DNA of 8,716 nucleotides from Peptococcaceae bacterium UBA3933 (GCA_002385805.1 DGEF01000039.1:1-8716), one strand, 5' to 3'. Positions 1 through 6,707 are shown, counted from the first letter of the stretch. The notes: generated from the letters alone by a model not told the origin. Translations and numbers: made by a program.

Positions 1-747
1 GGAATAAATGCTTGTGGAATAAAAGCACTAGTCATGGCTTTAAGTTCACTAGGTAATTTATATGTTATTGCTCCAAGCGGAGAAAGAAGTGCCTGTGGGC
101 ACGGTATTACTATTCGCGAACCGATTAAAATCAATAAATATGATTTTCCTCTTGCTTTAGAAGCCTGGTCGGTAGAAGGTACGCCTGCTGATTGTGTTAA
201 ATTAGGAATAACTACTTTATTAAAAGAAAAACCTGATCTGGTTGTTTCCGGGATTAACCAGGGTCCTAATTTGGGAACAGATATTTTTTATTCAGGGACT
301 GTTTCTGCAGCTATTGAGGCAATTTTGTTAGGGGTACCGGCTATTGCTATTTCCTTAGCCTCTCATACTAGTCAAGACTTTTCAGTAGCTCAAAAAACAG
401 TCAAAATTTTGAGTGAAAATATGTTAAAAAAAGAGTTAGCCCCGGATACACTCCTTAATGTTAATGTACCTGCACTTTCCTTAAAAAATATTAAAGGGTT
501 TAAAGTGACAAAACTAGGTGAGAGAAAGTATATAAATAATTTTGAACATAAAAAAATAGGTCCTAATGGGACTGATTATTATTTATTAACCGGCCAAGCT
601 GTTTTACCGGAGAAAAAAGAAGAGGATTTAGATGTAATTGCTGTTGAAAATGGTTATATTTCCATAACACCTATTCATTTTGATTTAACTAATTACCGAA
701 TAATGGAGCAAATAAAACAATGGGGAATTGAAAATAAGGGCTTTTAG
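1..747 (+). CDS. surE: 5'/3'-nucleotidase SurE, N-terminus outside window
   Basis: SurE is a metal-dependent cytoplasmic phosphatase that removes phosphate from nucleoside 5'- or 3'-monophosphates and, in some species, short polyphosphate. The reading frame is open from base 1. The first codons read GINACGIKAL, the tail of the family's N-terminal NDDGI-x-A-x-GI motif, so about nine residues, including the two metal-binding aspartates, lie upstream of the window. The ATG at 34 is internal. Visible hallmarks are the serine of RSACGHGIT (codon at 88), the metal-ligand asparagine in VVSGINQGPNLG (codon at 256), and FYSGTVSAAIEA just after it. The C-terminal part ISITPIHFDLT also matches the family. 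The 248 visible residues plus about nine give the usual length of about 255. The gene ends in a terminator loop shared with the convergent flippase gene. Identification is firm; the physiological substrate is not shown. Confidence 0.95.
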   Translation, partial: GINACGIKALVMALSSLGNLYVIAPSGERSACGHGITIREPIKINKYDFPLALEAWSVEGTPADCVKLGITTLLKEKPDLVVSGINQGPNLGTDIFYSGTVSAAIEAILLGVPAIAISLASHTSQDFSVAQKTVKILSENMLKKELAPDTLLNVNVPALSLKNIKGFKVTKLGERKYINNFEHKKIGPNGTDYYLLTGQAVLPEKKEEDLDVIAVENGYISITPIHFDLTNYRIMEQIKQWGIENKGF

Positions 748-758
748 CCCTTATTTTT
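730..758. terminator. Bidirectional intrinsic terminator shared by surE and the flippase gene
   Basis: A nine-pair stem, AATAAGGGC (733-741) with GCCCTTATT (747-755), encloses the five-base loop TTTTA. Flanking A and T bases extend the stem by one or two pairs. T-rich sequence follows the stem on both strands, so it can end transcription from the left (surE) and from the right (flippase). The loop contains both stop codons: TAG at 745-747 on plus and TAA at 746-744 on minus. Confidence 0.85.
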
Positions 759-2291
759 ATTAAAATAAGTTTTTAAATTTAATTGACCACTTATAACAAT
801 TAATCCCAAATAAACAAGGCCACTGGAAAGCAGGCTGATTACTGTGACAAGGTTAGTAGAAAAAACGGGAGATAAAATCTTGGTTTGCCAAATTATTAAC
901 CCGCCCATAATCAGAACAGCCAATAAAGGTATAATAAATTGAAGAGTTTTTAAGTAAAAACCGGTATTTTTATAAATTGCCTGTAAATTTAAAATACAGA
1001 CAATAATAAAATTGAGTACAAAAGCCAGGGCTGCTCCATTAATATTTAATTCGGGAATTTTAACAAGGTAAATTATAGCCAGTAATTTTACAAAAGCCCC
1101 TACGATATTATTAATGAATATCCTGTTAACTAACCCTAGTCCTTGTAAGATTCCATTAGAAGTCTGAGCCAAGTAAAGAAAAATAGCCCCTAAAGCTAAA
1201 AACCTAATTGTTGTTCCTGTTTCAGGCAAATTGAATACTAATTGGCTTAACCCGGATGCTTTTAACAATAAAGCTGTTGCTACGGGAAGGCCGAATAAAT
1301 AAGTTAATCTTAATGCTTCCATGCTTCGAAATTGTAAAGCAGTTAGTTTTCCCTGAGCTTCAGCTTCGGAAATGGCAGGTACTAAGGAAGTAGCTAAAGA
1401 AAAGGTTAAAACATTAGGGATGGTTAATAAAGCTAAAGCAACTCCTGAAAACTGTCCATACATACTGGCAGCTTGATTAATATTATAACCAATTTTTTGT
1501 AACAATAAAGGGATTAAGCTAGCTTCTAAGGTTAAAACTAAGCTAGAGGTTAATCTAGTTAAGGTTGTTGGAAATCCAAAAGATATTAAAGAGGCAATTA
1601 TCCTTTTTGCAGGTAAATGAACCGATGGAGAGGCAGTGGGGTAAGAGGTTAACATAGTTTTTCTTCTTCGGATAAACAGGCTAAAGATGATTAGAAGGCT
1701 GGCTAACTCCCCTAGGATCATGCCCATAGATAACCCCATAGCCAGTACTTTTATTCCATAAGGTCTTAATTTAAAAATTAGCAATAAACCTAAAGTAGTA
1801 CGAACTAATTGTTCACAACATTGGGTAACGGCGGGAGGAACCATATCTTGTAGTCCTTGAAAAAAACCTCTTAAACCAGAACTTATAGGTACGATTAATA
1901 AGCCTGGAACCATAGCATAGAAACACCAGGTGACTCTGGAGTCTTGGTAAAAAATATTTAATATAAAAGGAGCGGCAAATGCTAAGATAACAGTGAAAAT
2001 AATACTTAATACTATTAAAAGATATAATGATATTTTTAATATTCTCAATGCGCCGGAAGTGTTATGATGAGCCATTTGTTCGGCAACCATTTTGGATATC
2101 GCAGGAGGCAAACCGGCTGTTGTCAAAACTATTAAAGTCATATACAAGGGAAAAACCATATTATATAAGCCTATTGCTTCTGTGCCGATGTATCTGACTA
2201 TAATTATTTGAAATATAAAACCTAATATTTTTACAATTAAACTTGCAGAAAATAAAATTAAAGCACCCTGGATAAAATTTCTTTTAGTCAT
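744..2291 (-). CDS. spoVB: SpoVB/MurJ-like flippase of the MOP superfamily
   Basis: This is a 515-residue, very hydrophobic inner-membrane protein of the MATE/MOP lipid-linked oligosaccharide flippase group. SpoVB members are thought to flip lipid II-type precursors for spore-cortex peptidoglycan. The N-terminus MTKRNFIQGALILFSASLIV resembles Bacillus SpoVB in position and pattern. The family signature GLPPAISKMVAE lies near residues 60-71. Alternating hydrophobic segments along the whole length fit the usual 14 helices, and the length matches SpoVB (about 518). I chose ATG at 2291, with the weak SD-like GAGTGG five bases upstream. A GTG at 2303 would add four residues but has no ribosome site. 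A candidate SigE promoter lies about 33 bases upstream. The 3' end overlaps surE by four bases. It could instead be a paralogous polysaccharide exporter or YtgP/MurJ-type protein: the superfamily is certain, the sporulation role probable. Confidence 0.8.
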   Translation of the reverse strand: MTKRNFIQGALILFSASLIVKILGFIFQIIIVRYIGTEAIGLYNMVFPLYMTLIVLTTAGLPPAISKMVAEQMAHHNTSGALRILKISLYLLIVLSIIFTVILAFAAPFILNIFYQDSRVTWCFYAMVPGLLIVPISSGLRGFFQGLQDMVPPAVTQCCEQLVRTTLGLLLIFKLRPYGIKVLAMGLSMGMILGELASLLIIFSLFIRRRKTMLTSYPTASPSVHLPAKRIIASLISFGFPTTLTRLTSSLVLTLEASLIPLLLQKIGYNINQAASMYGQFSGVALALLTIPNVLTFSLATSLVPAISEAEAQGKLTALQFRSMEALRLTYLFGLPVATALLLKASGLSQLVFNLPETGTTIRFLALGAIFLYLAQTSNGILQGLGLVNRIFINNIVGAFVKLLAIIYLVKIPELNINGAALAFVLNFIIVCILNLQAIYKNTGFYLKTLQFIIPLLAVLIMGGLIIWQTKILSPVFSTNLVTVISLLSSGLVYLGLIVISGQLNLKTYFNKNKG

Positions 2292-2323
2292 ATTTCCACT
2301 CACTTAATTATGATTCTTATTCA

Positions 2324-2350
2324 TTTTTATGCAGGATGGTTTTTGATTAT
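2324..2350 (-). promoter_or_regulatory. Candidate SigE-type promoter for the flippase gene
   Basis: On the minus strand an ATA triplet (2350-2348) lies 16 bases before CATAAAAA (2331-2324). This resembles the mother-cell sigma-E pattern of ATA, 16-18 bases, then CATACAAT-like, with six of eight -10 positions matching. A start near 2317 would give a leader of about 25 bases to the ATG at 2291. SpoVB is SigE-controlled in Bacillus, which fits. The motif is short and the region AT-rich, so a chance match is possible. Confidence 0.35.
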
Positions 2351-2544
2351 TTAAGAATCTTAATTATTTCCAAGGGTTATTAATTGTTAAAAAAAATGGT
2401 AATAATAAAAAATAAAATATTTCAAAAATACAATTTCTTAATCTTTTCTATATTTATTGCAGGAATTTTTAAATTTTTGGTTAATTATATACTATAAACT
2501 TTAATTGAAGTAACTATTCACCTTATTATTAAACCATTAAACAA

Positions 2545-2552
2545 GGGAGGGG
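2545..2552 (+). promoter_or_regulatory. Ribosome binding site that fixes the TTG start of the EF-G gene
   Basis: GGGAGGGG is a strong Shine-Dalgarno sequence five bases before TTG at 2558. No ATG or GTG lies in frame nearby, and the protein aligns with EF-G homologues from this codon (KTFATNKIKNVGIVAHGG), so TTG is the start. No convincing sigma-A promoter was found in the AT-rich gap 2304-2557; a TATACT at 2488-2493 lacks a good -35 partner. Confidence 0.8.
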
Positions 2553-2557
2553 CTTCA

Positions 2558-4588
2558 TTGAAAACATTTGCTACTAATAAAATTAAAAATGTAGGCATAG
2601 TTGCCCATGGTGGAGCTGGAAAGACTTCACTTACTGAAGCATTACTCTATAACACAGGTTATACTTCTAGACTGGGAAAAGTTGACGATGGAACGACAAC
2701 AACTGATTATTTGCCAGAGGAAATCAAACGAAAAGTCACCATAACTTCAACCCTCGCCCCTATCGAGTGGAAAGAACATAAGTTAAATCTTATTGATACG
2801 CCAGGTTATGCAGATTTTATCGGTGAAGTTAAAGGAACTTTACGTGTTGTTGATAGCATCTTAATGGTCGTTTGCGGTGTTTCGGGAGTTGAAGTGCAAA
2901 CAGAGGTAATCTGGGATTTTGCCCAGGAGAAACAAATGCCAAGAATAATATTTATTAATAAATTGGACCGTGAAAATGCTAATTTCCAAAAGGTAGTAGA
3001 AGAATTAAAAGAGACATTCGGGACAGGTGTTGTACCTATCCAGATTCCCATAGGCGCAGAAGCTCAGTTTAAAGGCGTTGTTGATGTATTAAGGGGTAAA
3101 GCATATGAATTTGCAAACGGTAAAATGACGGAAATCAGCATCCCCACAGAGCTGGAAGGGCAAATAGCTGAATATAGAGATTCCTTAATGGAAGCAGCGG
3201 CTGAGGGTGATGATGAACTTTTAATGAAGTATTTAGAAGGAGAAGAACTAACTGCTGAAGAAATAATTTTAGGCTTTAAAAAAGGTGTGAAAGCTGGAAA
3301 GGTTTTCCCCGTATTAGCGGGCTCTGCTCTTAATAACATTGGAATTCCCCTTTTATTAGATGCCATTGTTGACTTTTTACCATCACCTGCTGAATTAAGC
3401 GATAAAGATTTGGAAAAAGAAACTCCCGCAGCTTTAATTTTTAAAACATTATCCGACCCTTACGTGGGTAAATTAAGTTTCTTCCGTGTATTTACCGGAA
3501 AATTCACAACTAATGATAGTATCTATAATGCTAATTTAGGCAAAGAGGAAAAAATTAACAACTTCTTACTGGTTAGAGGGAAAAACCAAGAAACATTAAA
3601 CGAAGTTGTTGCAGGTGACATTGCTGCTGTTGCTAAGCTGCAAGAAACCTTAACGGGACATACTTTATGTCTTAAAGGCAAACAGGTTGTTTTGGAAGGA
3701 ATTGATTTTCCGGAACCTACCTTAGCTGTTGCCATAAGTCCCAAGTCACGAGGCGATGAAGATAAGGTGGGTAATGCTGTTTCCAGACTATTGGAAGAAG
3801 ATCCTACTTTACGTCTCGAAAAAAATACAGAAACAAAAGAAACTATTCTTTGGGGTATGGGTGATCTTCATTTAGATATTATTGTCGAAAGAATGAAAAC
3901 AAAATTCGGCGTAGATGTGGAGATGCGTACACCCAAGGTGCCATATCGTGAAACTATTAGAAAAACTGTTAAAGTCCAAGGAAAACACAAAAAGCAATCC
4001 GGGGGAGCCGGTCAATACGGTGATGTTTGGTTAAATTTAGAACCTCTTCCTGATGCTGATTTTGAATTCCATGAACAAATTTTCGGGGGAGCAGTACCTA
4101 AAAACTACTTCCCTGCCGTAGAAAAAGGGATCAGGGAGGCTATGCAGGAAGGTGTATTGGCGGGTTATCCTGTAACCAATGTAAAAGCGACTCTGGTAGA
4201 TGGTTCCTATCACCCTGTGGATTCTAACGAAATATCCTTTAAGATCGCAGGTTCTTTAGCTTTCCGCAAAGGTATGGAACAGGCTAACCCTGTATTATTG
4301 GAACCCATAATGAATGTGGAAATTTTAGTCCCAGAACAGTTTATGGGAGATATTATGGGTGATTTAAACAGTAAGCGCGGTAGAATTATGGGGATGGAAC
4401 CACAAGGAAAAATGCAACTTATCAAAGCTCAGGTTCCTCTGGCAGAAATGTATAGATATGCTATTGACTTGAAATCAATTACTCAGGCCCGGGGAAGCTT
4501 TAAAATGCAATTCTCTCATTATGAAGAAGTTCCCCAAAAACTGGCTGAGGAAGTGATTAAAGCTAGAAAAGAGGAAAAAACCGAATAA
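2558..4588 (+). CDS. fusA: Elongation factor G paralogue (EF-G-like translational GTPase)
   Basis: A 676-residue translational GTPase with full EF-G architecture. The G domain spans about 1-275: P-loop AHGGAGKT (16-23), DTPGYADF (80-87), NKLD (134-137) and GSAL (255-258). Domain II starts near 288. Domain III contains MGDLHLDIIVERM. Domain IV contains KKQSGGAGQYGDVWL and the tip loop DGSYHPVDSNE (548-558). Domain V covers about 582-676. Canonical EF-G has AHIDAGKT and DTPGHVDF; here GG replaces ID and tyrosine 84 replaces the catalytic histidine. The switch I end reads EEIKRKVTI rather than a QERGITI-type sequence. These differences mark the second bacterial EF-G class, common in Clostridia and often labelled simply fusA. 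It stands alone, not in the str operon with rpsL, rpsG and tuf, so the main EF-G is probably encoded elsewhere. Whether it drives translocation, ribosome recycling or a stress role is not shown. Antisense open frames inside it are shadows. Confidence 0.9.
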   Translation: MKTFATNKIKNVGIVAHGGAGKTSLTEALLYNTGYTSRLGKVDDGTTTTDYLPEEIKRKVTITSTLAPIEWKEHKLNLIDTPGYADFIGEVKGTLRVVDSILMVVCGVSGVEVQTEVIWDFAQEKQMPRIIFINKLDRENANFQKVVEELKETFGTGVVPIQIPIGAEAQFKGVVDVLRGKAYEFANGKMTEISIPTELEGQIAEYRDSLMEAAAEGDDELLMKYLEGEELTAEEIILGFKKGVKAGKVFPVLAGSALNNIGIPLLLDAIVDFLPSPAELSDKDLEKETPAALIFKTLSDPYVGKLSFFRVFTGKFTTNDSIYNANLGKEEKINNFLLVRGKNQETLNEVVAGDIAAVAKLQETLTGHTLCLKGKQVVLEGIDFPEPTLAVAISPKSRGDEDKVGNAVSRLLEEDPTLRLEKNTETKETILWGMGDLHLDIIVERMKTKFGVDVEMRTPKVPYRETIRKTVKVQGKHKKQSGGAGQYGDVWLNLEPLPDADFEFHEQIFGGAVPKNYFPAVEKGIREAMQEGVLAGYPVTNVKATLVDGSYHPVDSNEISFKIAGSLAFRKGMEQANPVLLEPIMNVEILVPEQFMGDIMGDLNSKRGRIMGMEPQGKMQLIKAQVPLAEMYRYAIDLKSITQARGSFKMQFSHYEEVPQKLAEEVIKARKEEKTE

Positions 4589-4623
4589 AAAATTAAGGGA
4601 GTCGTTGCGACTCCCTTAATTTT
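4589..4623 (+). terminator. Intrinsic terminator of the EF-G gene
   Basis: A 14-pair perfect stem, 4591-4604 with 4608-4621, has loop TTG, extends by two A-T pairs, and starts right after the stop codon. It is followed by a short T/A tract. The minus strand has a longer T run (TTTTTTATT), so it may also back up termination of the convergent tRNA-Trp unit. Confidence 0.9.
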
Positions 4624-4655
4624 AAAAGTTGTAAAATTTTTAAAAGCAAAATCAT

Positions 4656-4684
4656 AAAAAAATCTCCTAATTAATAGGAGATTT
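4656..4684 (-). terminator. Intrinsic terminator of tRNA-Trp
   Basis: On the minus strand the arms at 4684-4675 and 4669-4660 (core AATCTCCTA with TAGGAGATT) form a hairpin with a five-base loop, followed by seven T residues (4662-4656). The hairpin begins at the base immediately after the encoded CCA end of the tRNA. Confidence 0.85.
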
Positions 4685-4760
4685 TGGCAGGGGCGGCAGG
4701 ACTTGAACCCGCAACCAATGGATTTGGAGTCCACTACTCTACCAATTGAGCTACACCCCT
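4685..4760 (-). tRNA. trnW: tRNA-Trp (anticodon CCA)
   Basis: The minus strand folds as a 76-base cloverleaf. The acceptor stem AGGGGTG pairs with CGCCCCT, including one T-G wobble. The D arm contains AGCTCAATTGGTAGAGT. The anticodon stem GTGGA/TCCAT closes the loop CTCCAAA, so the anticodon is CCA (Trp). The T arm GCGGGTTCAAGTCCTGC is standard. The discriminator base is G, as expected for bacterial tRNA-Trp, and the 3' CCA is encoded in the DNA. It is a single-gene unit with its own promoter and terminator, opposite in direction to both neighbouring protein genes. Confidence 0.97.
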
Positions 4761-4777
4761 TTATGACGACAAATAAA

Positions 4778-4806
4778 ATTATAAATATTAAATTACATTT
4801 TGTCAA
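4778..4806 (-). promoter_or_regulatory. Perfect-consensus sigma-A promoter of tRNA-Trp
   Basis: On the minus strand TTGACA (4806-4801) and TATAAT (4783-4778) are separated by exactly 17 bases. All twelve consensus positions match. The predicted start is near 4771, about ten bases before the mature tRNA 5' end at 4760. Confidence 0.93.
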
Positions 4807-5142
4807 GAGAAGGAATAAGGAATAATTACTGGGGAAAATAAATAAATGTTAATTGATTTTCCTAAGCGGAATAATTAAAATATAAATGGTAATGTATGCC
4901 TGTTTTTTTAATTAATTTACATATAAATATTAAAATATTTGCTGCCAAAAGAAGGAAATAAGAAAGATGTGTCGAAAGTATCATAATAGTTGAATACCTT
5001 AGAGTATTAAATATATTCCGAATAATTACTAAATATTATATATATAAATCTATTAAAACCTTTAGTCCGTAATGATATTTTTTAGTATATTAACAAAATT
5101 CAGATAATTATCAAGATATATCAATATTTAATACAAAAAACA

Positions 5143-5171
5143 TTTACATATCAACAAGGTTGTTTTACTAT
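5143..5171 (+). promoter_or_regulatory. Candidate sigma-A promoter of the aminomutase gene, with a dyad in its spacer
   Basis: TTTACA (5143-5148; five of six consensus bases) lies 17 bases before TACTAT (5166-5171; four of six). The spacer contains AACAAGGTTGTT (5153-5164), in which AACAA and TTGTT form an inverted repeat around GG, a possible regulator site. The predicted leader to the ATG is about 85-90 bases. The AT-rich background lowers confidence. Confidence 0.4.
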
Positions 5172-5184
5172 ATAAATATGGATG

Positions 5185-5243
5185 ATAAATAAATATTTAT
5201 TATTGTCAGCCCTGCCCTATGGGCTAATATAAATAAATATTTA
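5185..5243 (+). repeat. 15-base direct repeat flanking a small GC hairpin in the aminomutase leader
   Basis: ATAAATAAATATTTA occurs identically at 5185-5199 and 5229-5243. Between the copies AGCCC (5208-5212) can pair with GGGCT (5221-5225). A competing shorter stem, GCCC (5214-5217) with GGGC (5221-5224), uses the same right arm. Each repeat contains AAATATTT and is self-complementary at its core. It stands out from the surrounding AT sequence by exact duplication and by the only G+C-rich island in the gap. Confidence 0.6.
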
Positions 5244-5250
5244 AATCCTT

Positions 5251-5258
5251 AAGGAGGT
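5251..5258 (+). promoter_or_regulatory. Full-match ribosome binding site of the aminomutase gene, inside a palindrome
   Basis: AAGGAGGT lies seven bases before ATG at 5266 and fully matches the anti-Shine-Dalgarno sequence. It sits inside TCCTTAAGGA (5246-5255, a perfect palindrome) and is followed by CCTT (5259-5262), which can pair with AAGG (5251-5254) around an AGGT loop. Local folding could partly hide the site. Confidence 0.8.
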
Positions 5259-5265
5259 CCTTATA

Positions 5266-6537
5266 ATGAGTTCTCAAGAAAAAAGCGCCCGTCAAATCTC
5301 CCTGGAAAGAGCAGCTGAGTTGAAGAAACGTATCCAACCTTATCTGGAGGCAAGAGAAAAGATTCCAACTGGTTTCGATTTTATTGATGAAATTAAAGAA
5401 AGACAGGAGAAAATTAAAAAGCTTTTTGGAGCCACTGACGATGATTGGAATGATTGGCGTTGGCAGATCAGAAACAGAATTACTGATAGTGAAACCCTTG
5501 GAAAAATAATCAACTTAACAGAAAAACAGAAAAAAGATATTGATGAAGTCGGGAAAAAATTTAGATGGGCAATTTCTCCTTATTATGCTTCCTTAATTGA
5601 TCCTGAGGGTGATCACCTGAAAAACCCAATTTATTTACAATCTGTTCCTACCGGACTTGAGTTGCGGGATGAAATCGGTGATCCGGATCCTATGGGTGAA
5701 GAATTTACAAATCCAGCCGAGTGTATTACTCGTCGTTATCCAGACCGTTTAATAATTAATGTTACCAACCAATGTGCTATGTATTGTCGCCATTGTCAGA
5801 GAAGAAGAAATATTGGAGAAGTTGATACTCCACGGAAAAAAGAAGAAATCCAGGAAGCTATTGAATACATTAGAAATAATCCAGAAATAAGAGATGTTTT
5901 AATAACTGGTGGAGATCCTTTTACTTTAAGTGATGATATGATTGATTGGATTCTCACAGAATTAGACAACATTCCTCATGTGGAGTATAAACGTCTCGGT
6001 TCCCGGATGTTAGTAACTTTACCGCAAAGAGTAACTCCGGAATTTTGTGAAATGTTAAAGAAACATCATCCTGTTTATGTAAACACTCATTTTAATAATC
6101 CGCTGGAAGTTACTGAAGAATCGAAAAGAGCTTGCGAAATGTTAGCAAATGCCGGTGTGCCTCTCGGTAACCAAGCTGTATTATTAAGGGGTATCAATGA
6201 TGATCCTCACGTAATGAAAAAATTATGTCATGAGTTATTGAAGATTAGAGTAAGACCTTATTATATCTTCCATGCTAAAGGCGTAATTGGTACCATGCAC
6301 TTTAGGACCAGTGTTGATATTGGTATTGAAATCATGGAACATTTACGTGGATATACTTCTGGACTGGCTATTCCTACTTTCATAGTTAATGCACCTAAAG
6401 GTAAAGGTAAAACACCCATGCTACCTGAGTATCTGATTTCCCAGGGTCGCAATACGATTACAATTAGGACTTGGGAAGGTGAAATTATCAAGTACCCCAA
6501 TAGGGATGCCCATGATTTAGAGGATTATATTGAATAA
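5266..6537 (+). CDS. eam: Glutamate 2,3-aminomutase (KamA-family radical SAM/PLP enzyme)
   Basis: A 423-residue cytoplasmic enzyme predicted to interconvert L-glutamate and beta-glutamate using SAM, a [4Fe-4S] cluster and pyridoxal phosphate. Landmarks: WNDWRWQIRNRI (61-72), cluster motif CxxxCxxC (C170, C174, C177), arginines 179-181, ITGGDPF (213-219), THFNNPLEVTEES (274-286), and PLP lysine K382 in KGKGKTP. Against clostridial lysine 2,3-aminomutase, as I recall it, a constant offset of 45 maps C125, R134 and K337 onto conserved residues. The two aspartates that hold the lysine side-chain amine (D293, D330) become K338 and N375, the replacement described for glutamate 2,3-aminomutase. The protein has about 44 extra N-terminal residues and lacks the C-terminal cysteine (zinc) segment. 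The start is ATG with a strong ribosome site. No strong terminator separates it from the TAXI gene 182 bases downstream. Family is certain; glutamate specificity is a strong inference. Automated pipelines may label it kamA. Confidence 0.87.
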   Translation: MSSQEKSARQISLERAAELKKRIQPYLEAREKIPTGFDFIDEIKERQEKIKKLFGATDDDWNDWRWQIRNRITDSETLGKIINLTEKQKKDIDEVGKKFRWAISPYYASLIDPEGDHLKNPIYLQSVPTGLELRDEIGDPDPMGEEFTNPAECITRRYPDRLIINVTNQCAMYCRHCQRRRNIGEVDTPRKKEEIQEAIEYIRNNPEIRDVLITGGDPFTLSDDMIDWILTELDNIPHVEYKRLGSRMLVTLPQRVTPEFCEMLKKHHPVYVNTHFNNPLEVTEESKRACEMLANAGVPLGNQAVLLRGINDDPHVMKKLCHELLKIRVRPYYIFHAKGVIGTMHFRTSVDIGIEIMEHLRGYTSGLAIPTFIVNAPKGKGKTPMLPEYLISQGRNTITIRTWEGEIIKYPNRDAHDLEDYIE

Positions 6538-6606
6538 CAACTTTGTTGATAAAAAATAGTTTTTTGTTTATATTATTTTGAAGATTTTGAAGGTTTTTTA
6601 AAATGT

Positions 6607-6635
6607 TTGACGAATAAATATAATGTTGCTATTTT
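6607..6635 (+). promoter_or_regulatory. Candidate sigma-A promoter of the TAXI-TRAP genes
   Basis: TTGACG (6607-6612; five of six consensus bases) lies 17 bases before TATTTT (6630-6635; four of six). It is about 85 bases upstream of the GTG start at 6720. The rest of 6538-6719 is AT-rich. Only weak hairpins follow the aminomutase stop, CAAC/GTTG at 6538-6548 and an A6/T6 pair, so readthrough from the aminomutase gene is also possible. Confidence 0.4.
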
Positions 6636-6707
6636 AACTATAGGTAAAGTGAGGTGATATACTCTAAATTTTACTTTTTCCTGTATTTTAATTTTGAAAA
6701 AAGTAAA

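Larger units (their letters stand above)
4807..5265. other. Long AT-rich intergenic region with the aminomutase leader at its right end
   Basis: This 459-base gap holds no recognisable gene or RNA family. From 4807 to about 5140 it is very AT-rich with stops in all frames; I see only a weak inverted repeat, AATAC/GTATT (about 4993-5008). The right end from 5143 carries a candidate promoter, a dyad, a duplicated 15-base AT block around a small GC hairpin, and a ribosome site, listed separately. No known riboswitch class was recognised. Confidence 0.6.

Noticed and set aside
2292..2303. GTG at 2303 as the flippase start.
   Set aside because: No SD-like sequence precedes it, whereas ATG at 2291 has GAGTGG nearby and gives the family-like N-terminus.
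2806..4425. Several minus-strand open frames of about 70-100 codons inside the EF-G gene (for example 2806-3051 and 3064-3366).
   Set aside because: They lie wholly antisense to a strongly conserved gene, show no recognisable family, and their compositions look like mirror images of the EF-G codons.
4519..4806. A 95-codon minus-strand open frame spanning the tRNA-Trp region.
   Set aside because: It translates straight through the tRNA, both terminators and the tRNA promoter, so it is a chance frame over RNA and regulatory sequence.
4807..5140. Possible small RNA, riboswitch or remnant gene in the AT-rich gap.
   Set aside because: Only low-complexity AT sequence and one weak five-base stem were found, with stops in every frame.
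6261..6500. A 79-codon minus-strand open frame inside the aminomutase gene.
   Set aside because: Antisense to the conserved PLP-lysine region, with no family resemblance or ribosome site that would support it.
5266..6537. Calling the aminomutase lysine 2,3-aminomutase, and hence lysine fermentation or N-epsilon-acetyl-beta-lysine synthesis.
   Set aside because: Both side-chain amine-binding aspartates are replaced (K338, N375), the zinc segment is missing, and no kamD/kamE or acetyltransferase gene is nearby.
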